A stretch of DNA of 5,719 nt from Pseudomonadales bacterium (GCA_022448765.1 JAKUTI010000185.1:1-5719); one strand, 5' to 3'. Positions 1 to 5,719 are shown, counted from the first letter of the stretch. Program-made: numbers and translations. Notes: a model not told the origin generated them from the letters alone.

Positions 1-609
1 TTTGCCGTCGTCGGGCGTCAGTACGGCGAGTCCCGGCGAGTGAGCTAGGCGGATCTCCTCGCTCGACAAGTATTGTCGAATCAACCATAACGATACGGGT
101 TCCACCGAGGCTCGTGCGACGGCGTCGGTTTGGTTTAGTAACGGCGTTTCGCGATCGTAATCTCGTTCCGACCATCGGCCGCAACAAGAAACTCGTTCAA
201 GTTCATCGACAATGTTGGGACTTAGGACCGATGCTAAACAAACCCAACCGTTTTCTTTGAACGTGGCCAGATAATCGCTTGGCATAAGAGCTGGTCCGTG
301 GTGTGCCGTGTATGTGGCTGGCTCTTTTGAGGGATTGGCATCGACACCAACCTTGGCATCTTTGTATGAAAGAAGATGTCCGCTTCCGTTTTGGTCGATA
401 TCAAGCTCTATGCCGGTGGCAGGGTGCTGCAACGTATTTGATGCTGATCGATTCCAGACAGCCTTGTCGTCGACGTAGTTATAGAGCTGGAGTCGATCAC
501 CATCGTCGGAGCCCAAGTAGTCGCCGTCTTCGTTCCGTAGCAACGTGAAGTGATGATCAGGAGGTTCGATGCGGACAATCCGCTCGCGTCCTAGTTCGCT
601 ATGGTCCAT
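1..609 (-). CDS. Phytanoyl-CoA dioxygenase-like protein, N-terminal part (runs off left edge)
   Basis: Reading the minus strand from ATG at 609 gives 203 open codons with no stop before the edge. An in-frame TAA lies a short way upstream (about 637-639), so the start is well bounded; TTG around 627 is the only other option I see. No clear Shine-Dalgarno precedes it. Residues 108-143 (MPSDYLATFKENGWVCLASV, then LSPNIVDELE) have the usual opening of the PhyH family of Fe(II)/2-oxoglutarate dioxygenases, and residues 166-203 (EPVSLWLIRQYLSS, AHSPGLAVLTPDDGK) continue in a way that fits that family. The HxD...H iron ligands that would prove it should lie beyond the window edge. Residues 1-105 are a separate, probably beta-rich segment (FTLLRNEDGDYLGSDDGD, LQHPATGIELDI) that loosely recalls a beta-trefoil or fascin-type repeat. 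Substrate unknown. The PhyH call is moderately sure; the N-terminal domain type is a guess. Confidence 0.6.
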   Translation of the reverse strand, partial: MDHSELGRERIVRIEPPDHHFTLLRNEDGDYLGSDDGDRLQLYNYVDDKAVWNRSASNTLQHPATGIELDIDQNGSGHLLSYKDAKVGVDANPSKEPATYTAHHGPALMPSDYLATFKENGWVCLASVLSPNIVDELERVSCCGRWSERDYDRETPLLNQTDAVARASVEPVSLWLIRQYLSSEEIRLAHSPGLAVLTPDDGK

Positions 610-813
610 CGTGCGATCGCGTTCTTGCAATTGAAGTTACACGGACATCATATGCCATGGCTTTGTGGATTGCGTAAATTCGACGTGCACGGCTGTCGAA
701 AAGACGAGCGGGCGGGTGAACAACTGAAAACGACATGAGTGGGAACGTCCGGCGCTAAGCTCAAATTCACTGCTCTTCGCGTGACCGCACCAACGCCTAA
801 ACCGCTTGAGCGT
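610..813. other. Intergenic gap between formyltransferase and dioxygenase-like genes
   Basis: This 204-base gap separates two minus-strand genes. I find no convincing gene. The formyltransferase frame reopens after its TAA for about 60 codons and closes at a TAA, but that stretch shows no recognisable domain; in particular it has no carrier-protein Ser motif, so it is not a broken remnant of the middle domain of ALDH1L. A TATGAT hexamer on the minus strand (647-652) lies 38 bases upstream of the dioxygenase-like ATG and could be a -10 box, but the nearest -35-like TTTACG (673-678) is 20 bases away, which is too far. The GCGATCGC octamer at 613-620 is a perfect palindrome next to the start codon, of no known meaning here. 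The gap is long enough for the downstream gene to have its own promoter. Confidence 0.4.
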
Positions 814-817
814 TTAG
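797..817. repeat. Imperfect inverted repeat over the formyltransferase stop codon
   Basis: CTAAACCGCT (797-806) pairs with AGCGTTTAG (809-817), giving about eight base pairs with one bulged C and a TTGA loop. The TAA stop of the formyltransferase gene (814-816) lies in one arm. No run of T follows on either strand, so it lacks the hallmark of an intrinsic terminator. It may be a weak RNA hairpin at the 3' end of the message, or chance. Confidence 0.3.
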
Positions 818-1719
818 CCGAGACTGAAACTTGTACCGACTCGAAGCGAACTATCGGCGGCCGGAATTTTAGGCCCATCGTTTTCGCGTAGACGTCGTAT
901 TTCGATCGCGCCGTCAACGGTGGCGACCACGATGCCTTCACTGCTAATCGCAACGATGGATCCCGGCTCGCCCTTCATCTCGGCAATCTTAGCGTCGTAA
1001 AAACGGACAATGCCCGCCGGATAATTCGTCCAGGCCCCAGGTTGAGGGTTGCAACCGCGAATTAGGTTGTAAATGTTTGCCGTGGTTTGCGTCCAATCGA
1101 CCCTAGCTGAGTCATCGTTACACCAGCTTTCGTAACTCGCCTTGGATTCATCCTGAACCATGCGTGGGGCGTCTCCGTTCTTGACGAGGTCAATTGACCT
1201 AAGTAGCGCTTCGATGCCAAGTGGGTAGAGTTTGTCGAAGTAGAGACTACCAAGGGTATCGTCGGGTCCGATCGCCACTTTTTGTTGCATCAGAATGGGT
1301 CCGGTATCGAGTCCTTCATCTGGCCAGAAGATGGTTAACCCGGTTTCCTTTTCACCTTGAATGATGGGCCAGTTGATGGAACTAGGACCGCGGTGGGCGG
1401 GGAGTAGGGACGGATGATATTGGATCGTTCCGTGGGTTGGTGCATTAAGGAAGCTACTGGGTACGATACGCGTCACGTACGCCATCACAGCTAAATCGGG
1501 TCGCAAGCTTTTGAAGTTGATTAAGACCTGCTCGCCCTTAAAGCTTTTGGGCTGAATCACCTCAATCCCGCTGTCTTGCGCCGATTGGTGCAGAGGGTCT
1601 TTTCGGCCCGGGTCAGTGTCGGGCTCGCAATAGACGGCGACCACGTTATCGCCTCGATCAAGCAAGGCTTCTAGGACCGCTTGACCAAACGCTTGTTGGC
1701 CGTTCAGAACGATTCGCAT
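814..1719 (-). CDS. Formyltransferase-fold protein like the hydrolase domain of 10-formyl-THF dehydrogenase
   Basis: This 301-residue cytosolic protein has a formyltransferase N-terminal Rossmann-like domain (about 1-200) and a formyltransferase C-terminal domain (about 205-290). Key sites are YHPSLLPAHRG at 101-111 and GLDTGP at 136-141, giving catalytic His102 and Asp138 with the 36-residue spacing of the family. The start (MRIVLNGQQAFGQAV), YHPSLLPxHRGxSxINW, IFWxDxGLDTG, NxIRGxxxxPGAWT and the end near KIPA match, from memory, the N-terminal 10-formyltetrahydrofolate hydrolase domain of ALDH1L1 better than Fmt. The Asn two positions before the His in Fmt is Gln100 here. The carrier and aldehyde dehydrogenase domains of ALDH1L are absent, so this is a free-standing version. 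It also lacks the N-terminal ACT domain of PurU. Likely role: formyl release from, or transfer with, 10-formyl-THF; the acceptor is unknown and an amine N-formyltransferase is possible. It starts 3 bases after the SDR stop in AT-rich sequence without a Shine-Dalgarno, which suggests translational coupling. Confidence 0.85.
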   Translation of the reverse strand: MRIVLNGQQAFGQAVLEALLDRGDNVVAVYCEPDTDPGRKDPLHQSAQDSGIEVIQPKSFKGEQVLINFKSLRPDLAVMAYVTRIVPSSFLNAPTHGTIQYHPSLLPAHRGPSSINWPIIQGEKETGLTIFWPDEGLDTGPILMQQKVAIGPDDTLGSLYFDKLYPLGIEALLRSIDLVKNGDAPRMVQDESKASYESWCNDDSARVDWTQTTANIYNLIRGCNPQPGAWTNYPAGIVRFYDAKIAEMKGEPGSIVAISSEGIVVATVDGAIEIRRLRENDGPKIPAADSSLRVGTSFSLG

Positions 1720-1722
1720 AAC

Positions 1723-2541
1723 TTAAATTTTAGCGGCTACACCGCCATCAACGTTAATGATTTCGCCGGTGATGAAACGCGATTCTTCGGATGCTAGAAA
1801 CAAGACTAACTGAGCGACATCTCGCGGATAACCGGGACCTTCAACGATCTGGGCGTAATCGAACATTTTTTCGAAGACGTGATGTCCGCCGTCGGCGTCT
1901 TTGACCGTGCCTCCGGTAGCGCCTGGCGTGAGAATTTGGCCGGGGCGCACACAATTAACCCGAATATTGTGCCGACCGCCTGCACCTGCCATGTACCGGG
2001 TCAATGCGTCGACACCCGCTTTCGCCGCATAGTAGGAAGCAGATGTGGCTCCAAATTCATCTTGCATTCGAGGGCTGAATCCCCGTTGGGCGGCCAACGA
2101 CGACATATTGACGACAGTACCCGCGCCCGCTTCAACTAAGTGCGGCCAAACGGCCCGGCTGACATAGAACGTGCCTGTGAGGTTAACGTTGACGACGCGG
2201 TTCCACTCCTCATCGGATTCATTAGGGAAATTACCCCCGCCTCCGCCTCCAGCGTTATTGAAGAGTACGTCGATTCGCCCATAAGTCTTTGCTGCAAGTT
2301 CGACAGCGTTCGACACCGATTCAACGTCACCCACGTCGCAGGGAATGAATTTGGCGTCGCCACCAGACGCCTTAATACGAGCTTCGACCTCACGGCCTTC
2401 CGCCTCACGACGGGCCATGAGGATTATGCGTGCTCCTTCTTCGGCAAATAGCGCAGCCGTGTCTTCGCCAATGCCGCTGTTGCCACCGGTGACAACGGCA
2501 ACTTTATTCTCCAATCGGTTCGCCATCCTGGTATGCCCCAT
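1723..2541 (-). CDS. Short-chain dehydrogenase/reductase (classical SDR)
   Basis: This 272-residue protein is a NAD(P)(H)-dependent oxidoreductase of the classical SDR family, expected in the cytosol. It has the cofactor glycine motif TGGNSGIG (18-25), NNAG (95-98), Asn120 in NVNLTG, catalytic Ser147/148, the YxxxK pair Tyr170 and Lys174, the RPG turn (199-201), and the usual ending FITGEIINVDGG. After the second strand it reads LMARRE, with Arg and no acidic residue, which favours NADP(H) but does not prove it. Two oddities: six glycines follow NNA, and the Ser-to-Tyr distance is about 22 residues, not the usual 12-13, implying an inserted loop (about 153-167). Substrate cannot be read from the sequence. 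The start may be ATG 2541 or the internal ATG at 2526 (MANRLENKVAVVTGG), which gives a more typical N-terminus and has GGGG upstream. It heads the minus-strand block and sits 3 bases before the formyltransferase. Confidence 0.92.
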   Translation of the reverse strand: MGHTRMANRLENKVAVVTGGNSGIGEDTAALFAEEGARIILMARREAEGREVEARIKASGGDAKFIPCDVGDVESVSNAVELAAKTYGRIDVLFNNAGGGGGGNFPNESDEEWNRVVNVNLTGTFYVSRAVWPHLVEAGAGTVVNMSSLAAQRGFSPRMQDEFGATSASYYAAKAGVDALTRYMAGAGGRHNIRVNCVRPGQILTPGATGGTVKDADGGHHVFEKMFDYAQIVEGPGYPRDVAQLVLFLASEESRFITGEIINVDGGVAAKI

Positions 2542-2553
2542 CCTATTTTTTTA

Positions 2554-2583
2554 ACGATATTCGTAACGGCTAGTCGATGTCCA
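2554..2583 (-). promoter_or_regulatory. Candidate sigma-70-type promoter for the SDR-formyltransferase pair
   Basis: On the minus strand, TGGACA (2578-2583) and TATCGT (2554-2559) are separated by 18 bases; they match the consensus hexamers at 5 and 4 of 6 positions. Transcription would begin near 2547, only a few bases before ATG 2541 but about 20 before ATG 2526, so if real it favours the later SDR start. This is a pattern match only. Confidence 0.25.
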
Positions 2584-2594
2584 AGTTATACGCG

Positions 2595-2624
2595 TTGCGA
2601 GGAGCGCCGATCCGGGGCTATGGT
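2595..2624 (+). promoter_or_regulatory. Candidate sigma-70-type promoter for the queA operon
   Basis: On the plus strand, TTGCGA (2595-2600) and TATGGT (2619-2624) are separated by 18 bases; each matches the consensus at 4 of 6 positions. Transcription would start near 2631, giving a leader of about 45 bases before queA. The match is weak, but a promoter is needed somewhere in this divergent region. Confidence 0.25.
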
Positions 2625-2668
2625 TTGCTTCCAAACGGAGCGTAGGCGACTTTTTTTGAACGACTTGC

Positions 2669-2672
2669 AGGA
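2669..2672 (+). promoter_or_regulatory. Ribosome binding site that supports the queA start
   Basis: AGGA stands four bases before ATG 2677. Spacing is slightly short but acceptable. It supports starting QueA at MTDFNYELPP rather than at the upstream in-frame ATG at 2533, which lies inside the divergent SDR gene. Confidence 0.55.
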
Positions 2673-2676
2673 CAAT

Positions 2677-3669
2677 ATGACGGATTTCAACTACGAACTT
2701 CCGCCGTCCCTCATTGCTCAAAGGCCGGCAATTAAGAGAACGGACAGCCGCTTGATGGTCGTCGGCCCAGAGACGCAAACGGACATGTTCTTTCGTGATG
2801 TCGTTGAGTTGGTCGAGCCTTCGGACGTGCTAGTGGTCAATGACACGAAAGTAATCAAGGCGCGAATCGCGGGTACAAAAGATACCGGGGGTGCGATCGA
2901 ACTTCTGGTCGAGCGGATTAATGAACCGACCATTGCTCTCTGCCATGCGCGAGCGAGCAAACCGTTAAAAGCGGGGCGAAGTATTCATGTTGATGACAAG
3001 ACCGTAGAGGTATTGGGCCGCGGCGAGGAACTTTACGAAATCCAGTTCCCCATCGACGTGTTCGATTTCCTCGAACAACATGGGCACGTGCCGTTGCCGC
3101 CGTATATCGGCCGAGCTGACGACGCTGATGACGAGGAACGCTATCAGACTGTTTATGGTTTAACGCCGGGAGCCATCGCTGCGCCGACGGCGGGGATGCA
3201 CTTTGATCTCGCGCTGTTGGAAGCCATTCGTGAGCGTGGTGTGGAGATCGTTCCCGTGACACTTCACGTGGGGGCCGGCACTTTCCAACCAATTCGTGGG
3301 GACGGAATGAATCAACATCGGATGCATGAGGAACGCTATCGCATATCCCCCCATTCGCGTCAGGCTATCGAACAATGTCGTGGCCGGGTGATAGCCGTCG
3401 GCACGACGGTGGTTCGGGCCCTGGAATCAGCGTCTCGGACCGGAAACGATTGTGGGGAAACGCGTCTGTTCATTCGCCCGGGATTCCGATTCCAACGCGT
3501 AGACGCTTTAATTACCAACTTTCACTTACCTCGATCGACACTGTTGATGTTGGTGTCAGCATTTATCGGGACTTCTCGAATGCGGCAGGTCTATGCCACG
3601 GCGGTCGAAAAGGGATACCGCTTCTATAGCTACGGTGATGCGATGTTTTGCGAACGTGCCAATGTTTGA
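2677..3669 (+). CDS. queA: S-adenosylmethionine:tRNA ribosyltransferase-isomerase
   Basis: QueA transfers and isomerises the ribose moiety of S-adenosylmethionine onto preQ1 at position 34 of tRNA, forming epoxyqueuosine, the step after Tgt in queuosine synthesis. The 330-residue product carries family signatures throughout: MTDFNYELPPSLIAQRP at the start, NDTKVIKARI (55-64), LPPYI (140-144), YQTVYGLTPGAIAAPTAGMHF (156-176), LHVGAGTFQP (196-205), GTTVVRALES (242-251), NFHLPRSTLLMLVSAF (281-296) and YRFYSYGDAMF (314-324). It is about 25 residues shorter than E. coli QueA as I recall it; the loss is mainly in the loop after GTTVVRALES and at the C-terminus, not in conserved blocks. The frame is open back to 2533, but homology to the family begins at 2677, where a Shine-Dalgarno is present. 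It is the first gene of the plus-strand operon and overlaps tgt by 8 bases. Confidence 0.97.
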   Translation: MTDFNYELPPSLIAQRPAIKRTDSRLMVVGPETQTDMFFRDVVELVEPSDVLVVNDTKVIKARIAGTKDTGGAIELLVERINEPTIALCHARASKPLKAGRSIHVDDKTVEVLGRGEELYEIQFPIDVFDFLEQHGHVPLPPYIGRADDADDEERYQTVYGLTPGAIAAPTAGMHFDLALLEAIRERGVEIVPVTLHVGAGTFQPIRGDGMNQHRMHEERYRISPHSRQAIEQCRGRVIAVGTTVVRALESASRTGNDCGETRLFIRPGFRFQRVDALITNFHLPRSTLLMLVSAFIGTSRMRQVYATAVEKGYRFYSYGDAMFCERANV

Positions 3670-4768
3670 GGTAATCAATGTCGACGGGTCGGCACGCCGC
3701 GGGCGGTTGACCACTGCAAACGGCGCGGTCGAAACCCCAGTATTCATGCCGTGTGGAACCTATGGCTCGGTCAAAGGTATGACGCCGGAGCTGCTCTCGC
3801 AGGTCGGCACGCAGATGTTATTGGGAAACACGTTTCACCTGATGCTGCGGCCCGGCGACGAGGTCATTGCAGGGCTTGGCGGGTTGCGCAGGTTCATGGG
3901 TTGGGAGGGCCCCATTCTCACGGACTCCGGCGGCTACCAGGTGTTCTCGTTGAAAGAAATGCGCAAGATTTCTGAAGACGGAGTCAAATTTCGCTCGCCG
4001 ATAAACGGTGACCGGTTGACGTTGACACCGGAGCTGGCGATGGCTGTGCAAACGAACCTTGGCTCCGATGTTGCGATGGTGTTTGACGAATGCACTTCGT
4101 ATCCGGCGACGAGGAAAGAAGCGGAACAGTCGCTGCTTCGATCGATGCGATGGGCGGGGCGGTCGCTTTCGAGTTACTCGGGATCCGGTCTTGTGTTCGG
4201 GATCGTTCAGGGCGGGATGCACATCGAACTTAGGCGCCAAAGTCTTGCAATGCTTGAGGACCTGAACTTTTCTGGCTACGCGATTGGTGGATTGTCTGTC
4301 GGTGAATCCAAGATTGAGATGCAATCGGTATTGGAAAGCCTACTGCCGAATATGCCGGTGACTTCGCCACGATACCTCATGGGCGTGGGGACCCCTGCCG
4401 ATTTAGTTTACGGCGTGACCCTAGGTGTGGATATGTTCGATTGCGTGATGCCAACGCGCAACGCTCGCAATGGACATCTTTTCACGGATTTGGGGGTCGT
4501 TCGAATCCGAAACGCGCGTTACCGAGATGATTCTGGACCCATCGATGCAGCGTGTGCGTGTTACACCTGCACGAACTTTACAAGGGCATATCTTCATCAC
4601 CTAGATCGGTGTAAGGAAATCTTAGGATCAACCCTGATGACAGTACACAATCTGCACTACTACCACGACCTTATGCGTCGTTTGCGTGGTGCTATCGAAA
4701 ACGGTAAATTGCGTGACCTCGTCTTGGTCCTCACCGAAGGTTGGAATACTGCGGATGAACCCGTTTGA
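3662..4768 (+). CDS. tgt: Queuine/preQ1 tRNA-ribosyltransferase (tRNA-guanine transglycosylase)
   Basis: Bacterial Tgt swaps the guanine at wobble position 34 of tRNAs with GUN anticodons (Asp, Asn, His, Tyr) for preQ1, supplying the substrate of QueA. The 368-residue product is close to the E. coli length of 375. Visible features: RRGRL (12-16), VETPVFMP (23-30), GNTFHLMLRPG (55-65), TDSGGYQVFSL (87-97) with the proton-transfer Asp88, FDECTSYPA, FGIVQGG (179-185), GYAIGGLSVGE (205-215), and MFDCVMPTRNARNGHLF (258-274) with nucleophile Asp260. The zinc site CxCxxCx25H is complete: Cys298, Cys300, Cys303 and His329. I chose ATG 3662 because homology begins at MFEVINVDG; the frame is open back to 3593, with another ATG at 3638. 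No Shine-Dalgarno is evident at 3662, so coupling to queA, which ends 8 bases later, is likely. It overlaps yajC by 14 bases. Confidence 0.97.
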   Translation: MFEVINVDGSARRGRLTTANGAVETPVFMPCGTYGSVKGMTPELLSQVGTQMLLGNTFHLMLRPGDEVIAGLGGLRRFMGWEGPILTDSGGYQVFSLKEMRKISEDGVKFRSPINGDRLTLTPELAMAVQTNLGSDVAMVFDECTSYPATRKEAEQSLLRSMRWAGRSLSSYSGSGLVFGIVQGGMHIELRRQSLAMLEDLNFSGYAIGGLSVGESKIEMQSVLESLLPNMPVTSPRYLMGVGTPADLVYGVTLGVDMFDCVMPTRNARNGHLFTDLGVVRIRNARYRDDSGPIDAACACYTCTNFTRAYLHHLDRCKEILGSTLMTVHNLHYYHDLMRRLRGAIENGKLRDLVLVLTEGWNTADEPV

Positions 4769-5084
4769 ATCGACTGCACATGCGGCTGGAGCTGGAGGTG
4801 GTTTTCCTATCGATATTCTTTTACTCGTCGGCTTCGTTCTTATCTTTTATTTTTTGTTATGGCGCCCTCAAAGTAAGCGTCGGAAGGAGCACGAAGCGTT
4901 AATTGGTGGTCTGTCAAAGGGCGACGAGGTCGTCGCGGGGGGCGGAATTGTGGGACAGATTACAAAGGTAGAAGACGATTTTGTCATGCTGGAGATCGCA
5001 CGAGACGTCGAGATTCGTATGCAAAAGGGTTCGGTAGGCGCCACCCTGCCGAAGGGAACGCTGAAGTCGATAGATGGCAGATAA
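4755..5084 (+). CDS. yajC: Preprotein translocase subunit YajC
   Basis: YajC is a small inner-membrane protein that associates with SecD and SecF and helps SecYEG-dependent export; it is not essential in E. coli. The 109-residue product matches the usual length. It has a short N-terminal segment rich in Ala and Gly, one transmembrane helix at about 18-36 (PIDILLLVGFVLIFYFLLW), the signature RPQSKRRKEHEAL (37-49) right after it on the cytoplasmic side, then the conserved GDEVVAGGGIVGQITKV (56-72) and a C-terminal LPKGTLKSI (98-106) as in the E. coli protein. I chose ATG 4755; a longer open frame goes back to 4686 but those residues lie inside tgt and do not resemble YajC. TTGGAA 9-14 bases upstream is a weak ribosome site. 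It overlaps tgt by 14 bases and secD by 11. Confidence 0.96.
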   Translation: MNPFESTAHAAGAGGGFPIDILLLVGFVLIFYFLLWRPQSKRRKEHEALIGGLSKGDEVVAGGGIVGQITKVEDDFVMLEIARDVEIRMQKGSVGATLPKGTLKSIDGR

Positions 5085-5719
5085 CGGGGTATTTGGCCAG
5101 AACCTTTTCGGCAATAGAAATAACACCAAAAATCCTCATCATTATTCGGTGTGGCGATACTTTGTCGCGCTGTTTGTTCTTGTCCTAGCGTGCATATACG
5201 CGGCCCCGAACCTCTATCCGCCGGACTACGCGCTGCAGATCCAGACCGATAATAGTGATTTGAGAATTGGCGCTAGTTTCATGGCGGGGGCGGCATCGAT
5301 TCTGGCTGACGAGGGTATCCGTGTTAAGGCGTCAAACGCGACTGGCAAAGGAGGACTCATCCGCCTTGGCTCCGACGTAGATCAGCTTAGGGCGCAGTCT
5401 ATATTGGATGAACGTCTTAATCCTCCGGGCCGCGATCGTCAGTTTGTGATCGCGCTTAATCTTGCGCAGACAACGCCGACTTGGCTTCAAGAACTCGGGG
5501 CACAACCGATGACGCTAGGCCTCGATTTGTCCGGAGGGATTCATTTCGTCTTGGAAGTCGATATGGAGTCGGCCATCGCAAAAGCCCTCGCTGACGAGGT
5601 AGAGAAGGCAACAAACTATTTGCGGCAAGAAAACATTCGTTATCGTGCGTCGGGGAACATGGTTCAGGGCAACCTGGTGCGTATCCCTTTTGGGACAGAG
5701 ACGGCGCGAGATGAGGCGT
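5074..5719 (+). CDS. secD: Protein translocase subunit SecD, N-terminal part (runs off right edge)
   Basis: SecD with SecF forms an RND-type membrane complex that uses proton flow to complete export of proteins through SecYEG. The first 215 residues are present. After a polar segment (1-25) comes a first transmembrane helix at about 28-45 (WRYFVALFVLVLACIYAAPN), then LYPPDYALQI, which leads into the periplasmic P1 domain. QFVIALNLAQTTPTWLQEL (123-141) and MTLGLDLSGGIHFVLEVDM (146-164) are strongly typical of gammaproteobacterial SecD; the equivalent E. coli motif is LGLDLRGG. The start is well fixed: an in-frame TAG directly precedes ATG 5074 (5071-5073), and the next in-frame Met is residue 70; only a GTG at residue 26 could compete. 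GAAG at 5063-5066 with a 7-base spacer may serve as the ribosome site. It overlaps yajC by 11 bases. The remaining five helices and secF should follow outside the window. Confidence 0.97.
   Translation, partial: MADNGVFGQNLFGNRNNTKNPHHYSVWRYFVALFVLVLACIYAAPNLYPPDYALQIQTDNSDLRIGASFMAGAASILADEGIRVKASNATGKGGLIRLGSDVDQLRAQSILDERLNPPGRDRQFVIALNLAQTTPTWLQELGAQPMTLGLDLSGGIHFVLEVDMESAIAKALADEVEKATNYLRQENIRYRASGNMVQGNLVRIPFGTETARDEA

Noticed and set aside
303..548. 81-codon open frame on the plus strand
   Set aside because: It is antisense to the dioxygenase-like gene, is rich in Arg, Trp and Cys, and shows no domain.
648..953. 101-codon minus-strand frame across the formyltransferase 3' end and the gap
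   Set aside because: It overlaps the formyltransferase C-terminus in another frame and has no recognisable domain or good start.
814..1719. Assignment as methionyl-tRNA formyltransferase (fmt)
   Set aside because: It lacks the Asn-x-His of Fmt, follows the YHPSLLPxHRG and INW pattern of ALDH1L, and is not next to def or other usual fmt neighbours.
2623..2657. Intrinsic terminator (hairpin plus T7) before queA
   Set aside because: The stem is 5 bp and AT-rich, and the T run begins 14 bases after it, so it does not have terminator geometry.
2533..2676. Longer QueA start at ATG 2533 adding 48 residues
   Set aside because: The added residues have no QueA similarity, overlap the divergent SDR start, and a ribosome site plus family homology support ATG 2677.
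2580..2676. preQ1 riboswitch upstream of queA
   Set aside because: I looked for a preQ1-type hairpin with an A-rich pseudoknot tail; only a 5-bp hairpin is visible, and the region lacks the expected conserved pattern.
3818..4324. 168-codon open frame on the minus strand
   Set aside because: It lies wholly inside tgt, antisense, and is rich in Arg, His and Pro as expected of a shadow frame; Tgt is unmistakable.

Overview
The window holds two gene blocks that diverge from a roughly 135-base region at about 2542-2676. It reads like a gammaproteobacterial chromosome of moderate GC. The right half is the well-known order queA-tgt-yajC-secD, and its products resemble the Escherichia coli proteins along most of their length as I remember them. 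I cannot place it below class. A marine or other environmental member is possible but is only inference.

Right block, plus strand: queA (2677-3669), tgt (3662-4768), yajC (4755-5084) and the first 215 codons of secD (5074 to the edge). Every junction is an overlap, of 8, 14 and 11 bases, so this is almost certainly one transcript with translational coupling. Tgt and QueA carry out consecutive steps of queuosine synthesis on tRNA. YajC and SecD are parts of the SecDF-YajC membrane complex that assists Sec-dependent protein export. secF is expected just beyond the right edge.

Left block, minus strand, in order of transcription: a short-chain dehydrogenase/reductase (2541-1723), a formyltransferase-fold protein (1719-814) that starts 3 bases after the SDR stop, a 204-base gap, then the N-terminal 203 codons of a probable phytanoyl-CoA dioxygenase-like protein that runs off the left edge. 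The formyltransferase resembles the isolated hydrolase domain of 10-formyltetrahydrofolate dehydrogenase (ALDH1L) more than it resembles methionyl-tRNA formyltransferase or PurU. The SDR and formyltransferase look like a co-translated pair of unknown substrate. This accessory block is the least explained part of the window.

I see no rRNA, tRNA, CRISPR array, insertion sequence or phage gene. Promoter calls are weak pattern matches only. Nothing here is clearly an undescribed system. The best lead is the SDR plus ALDH1L-type formyltransferase pair next to a dioxygenase.
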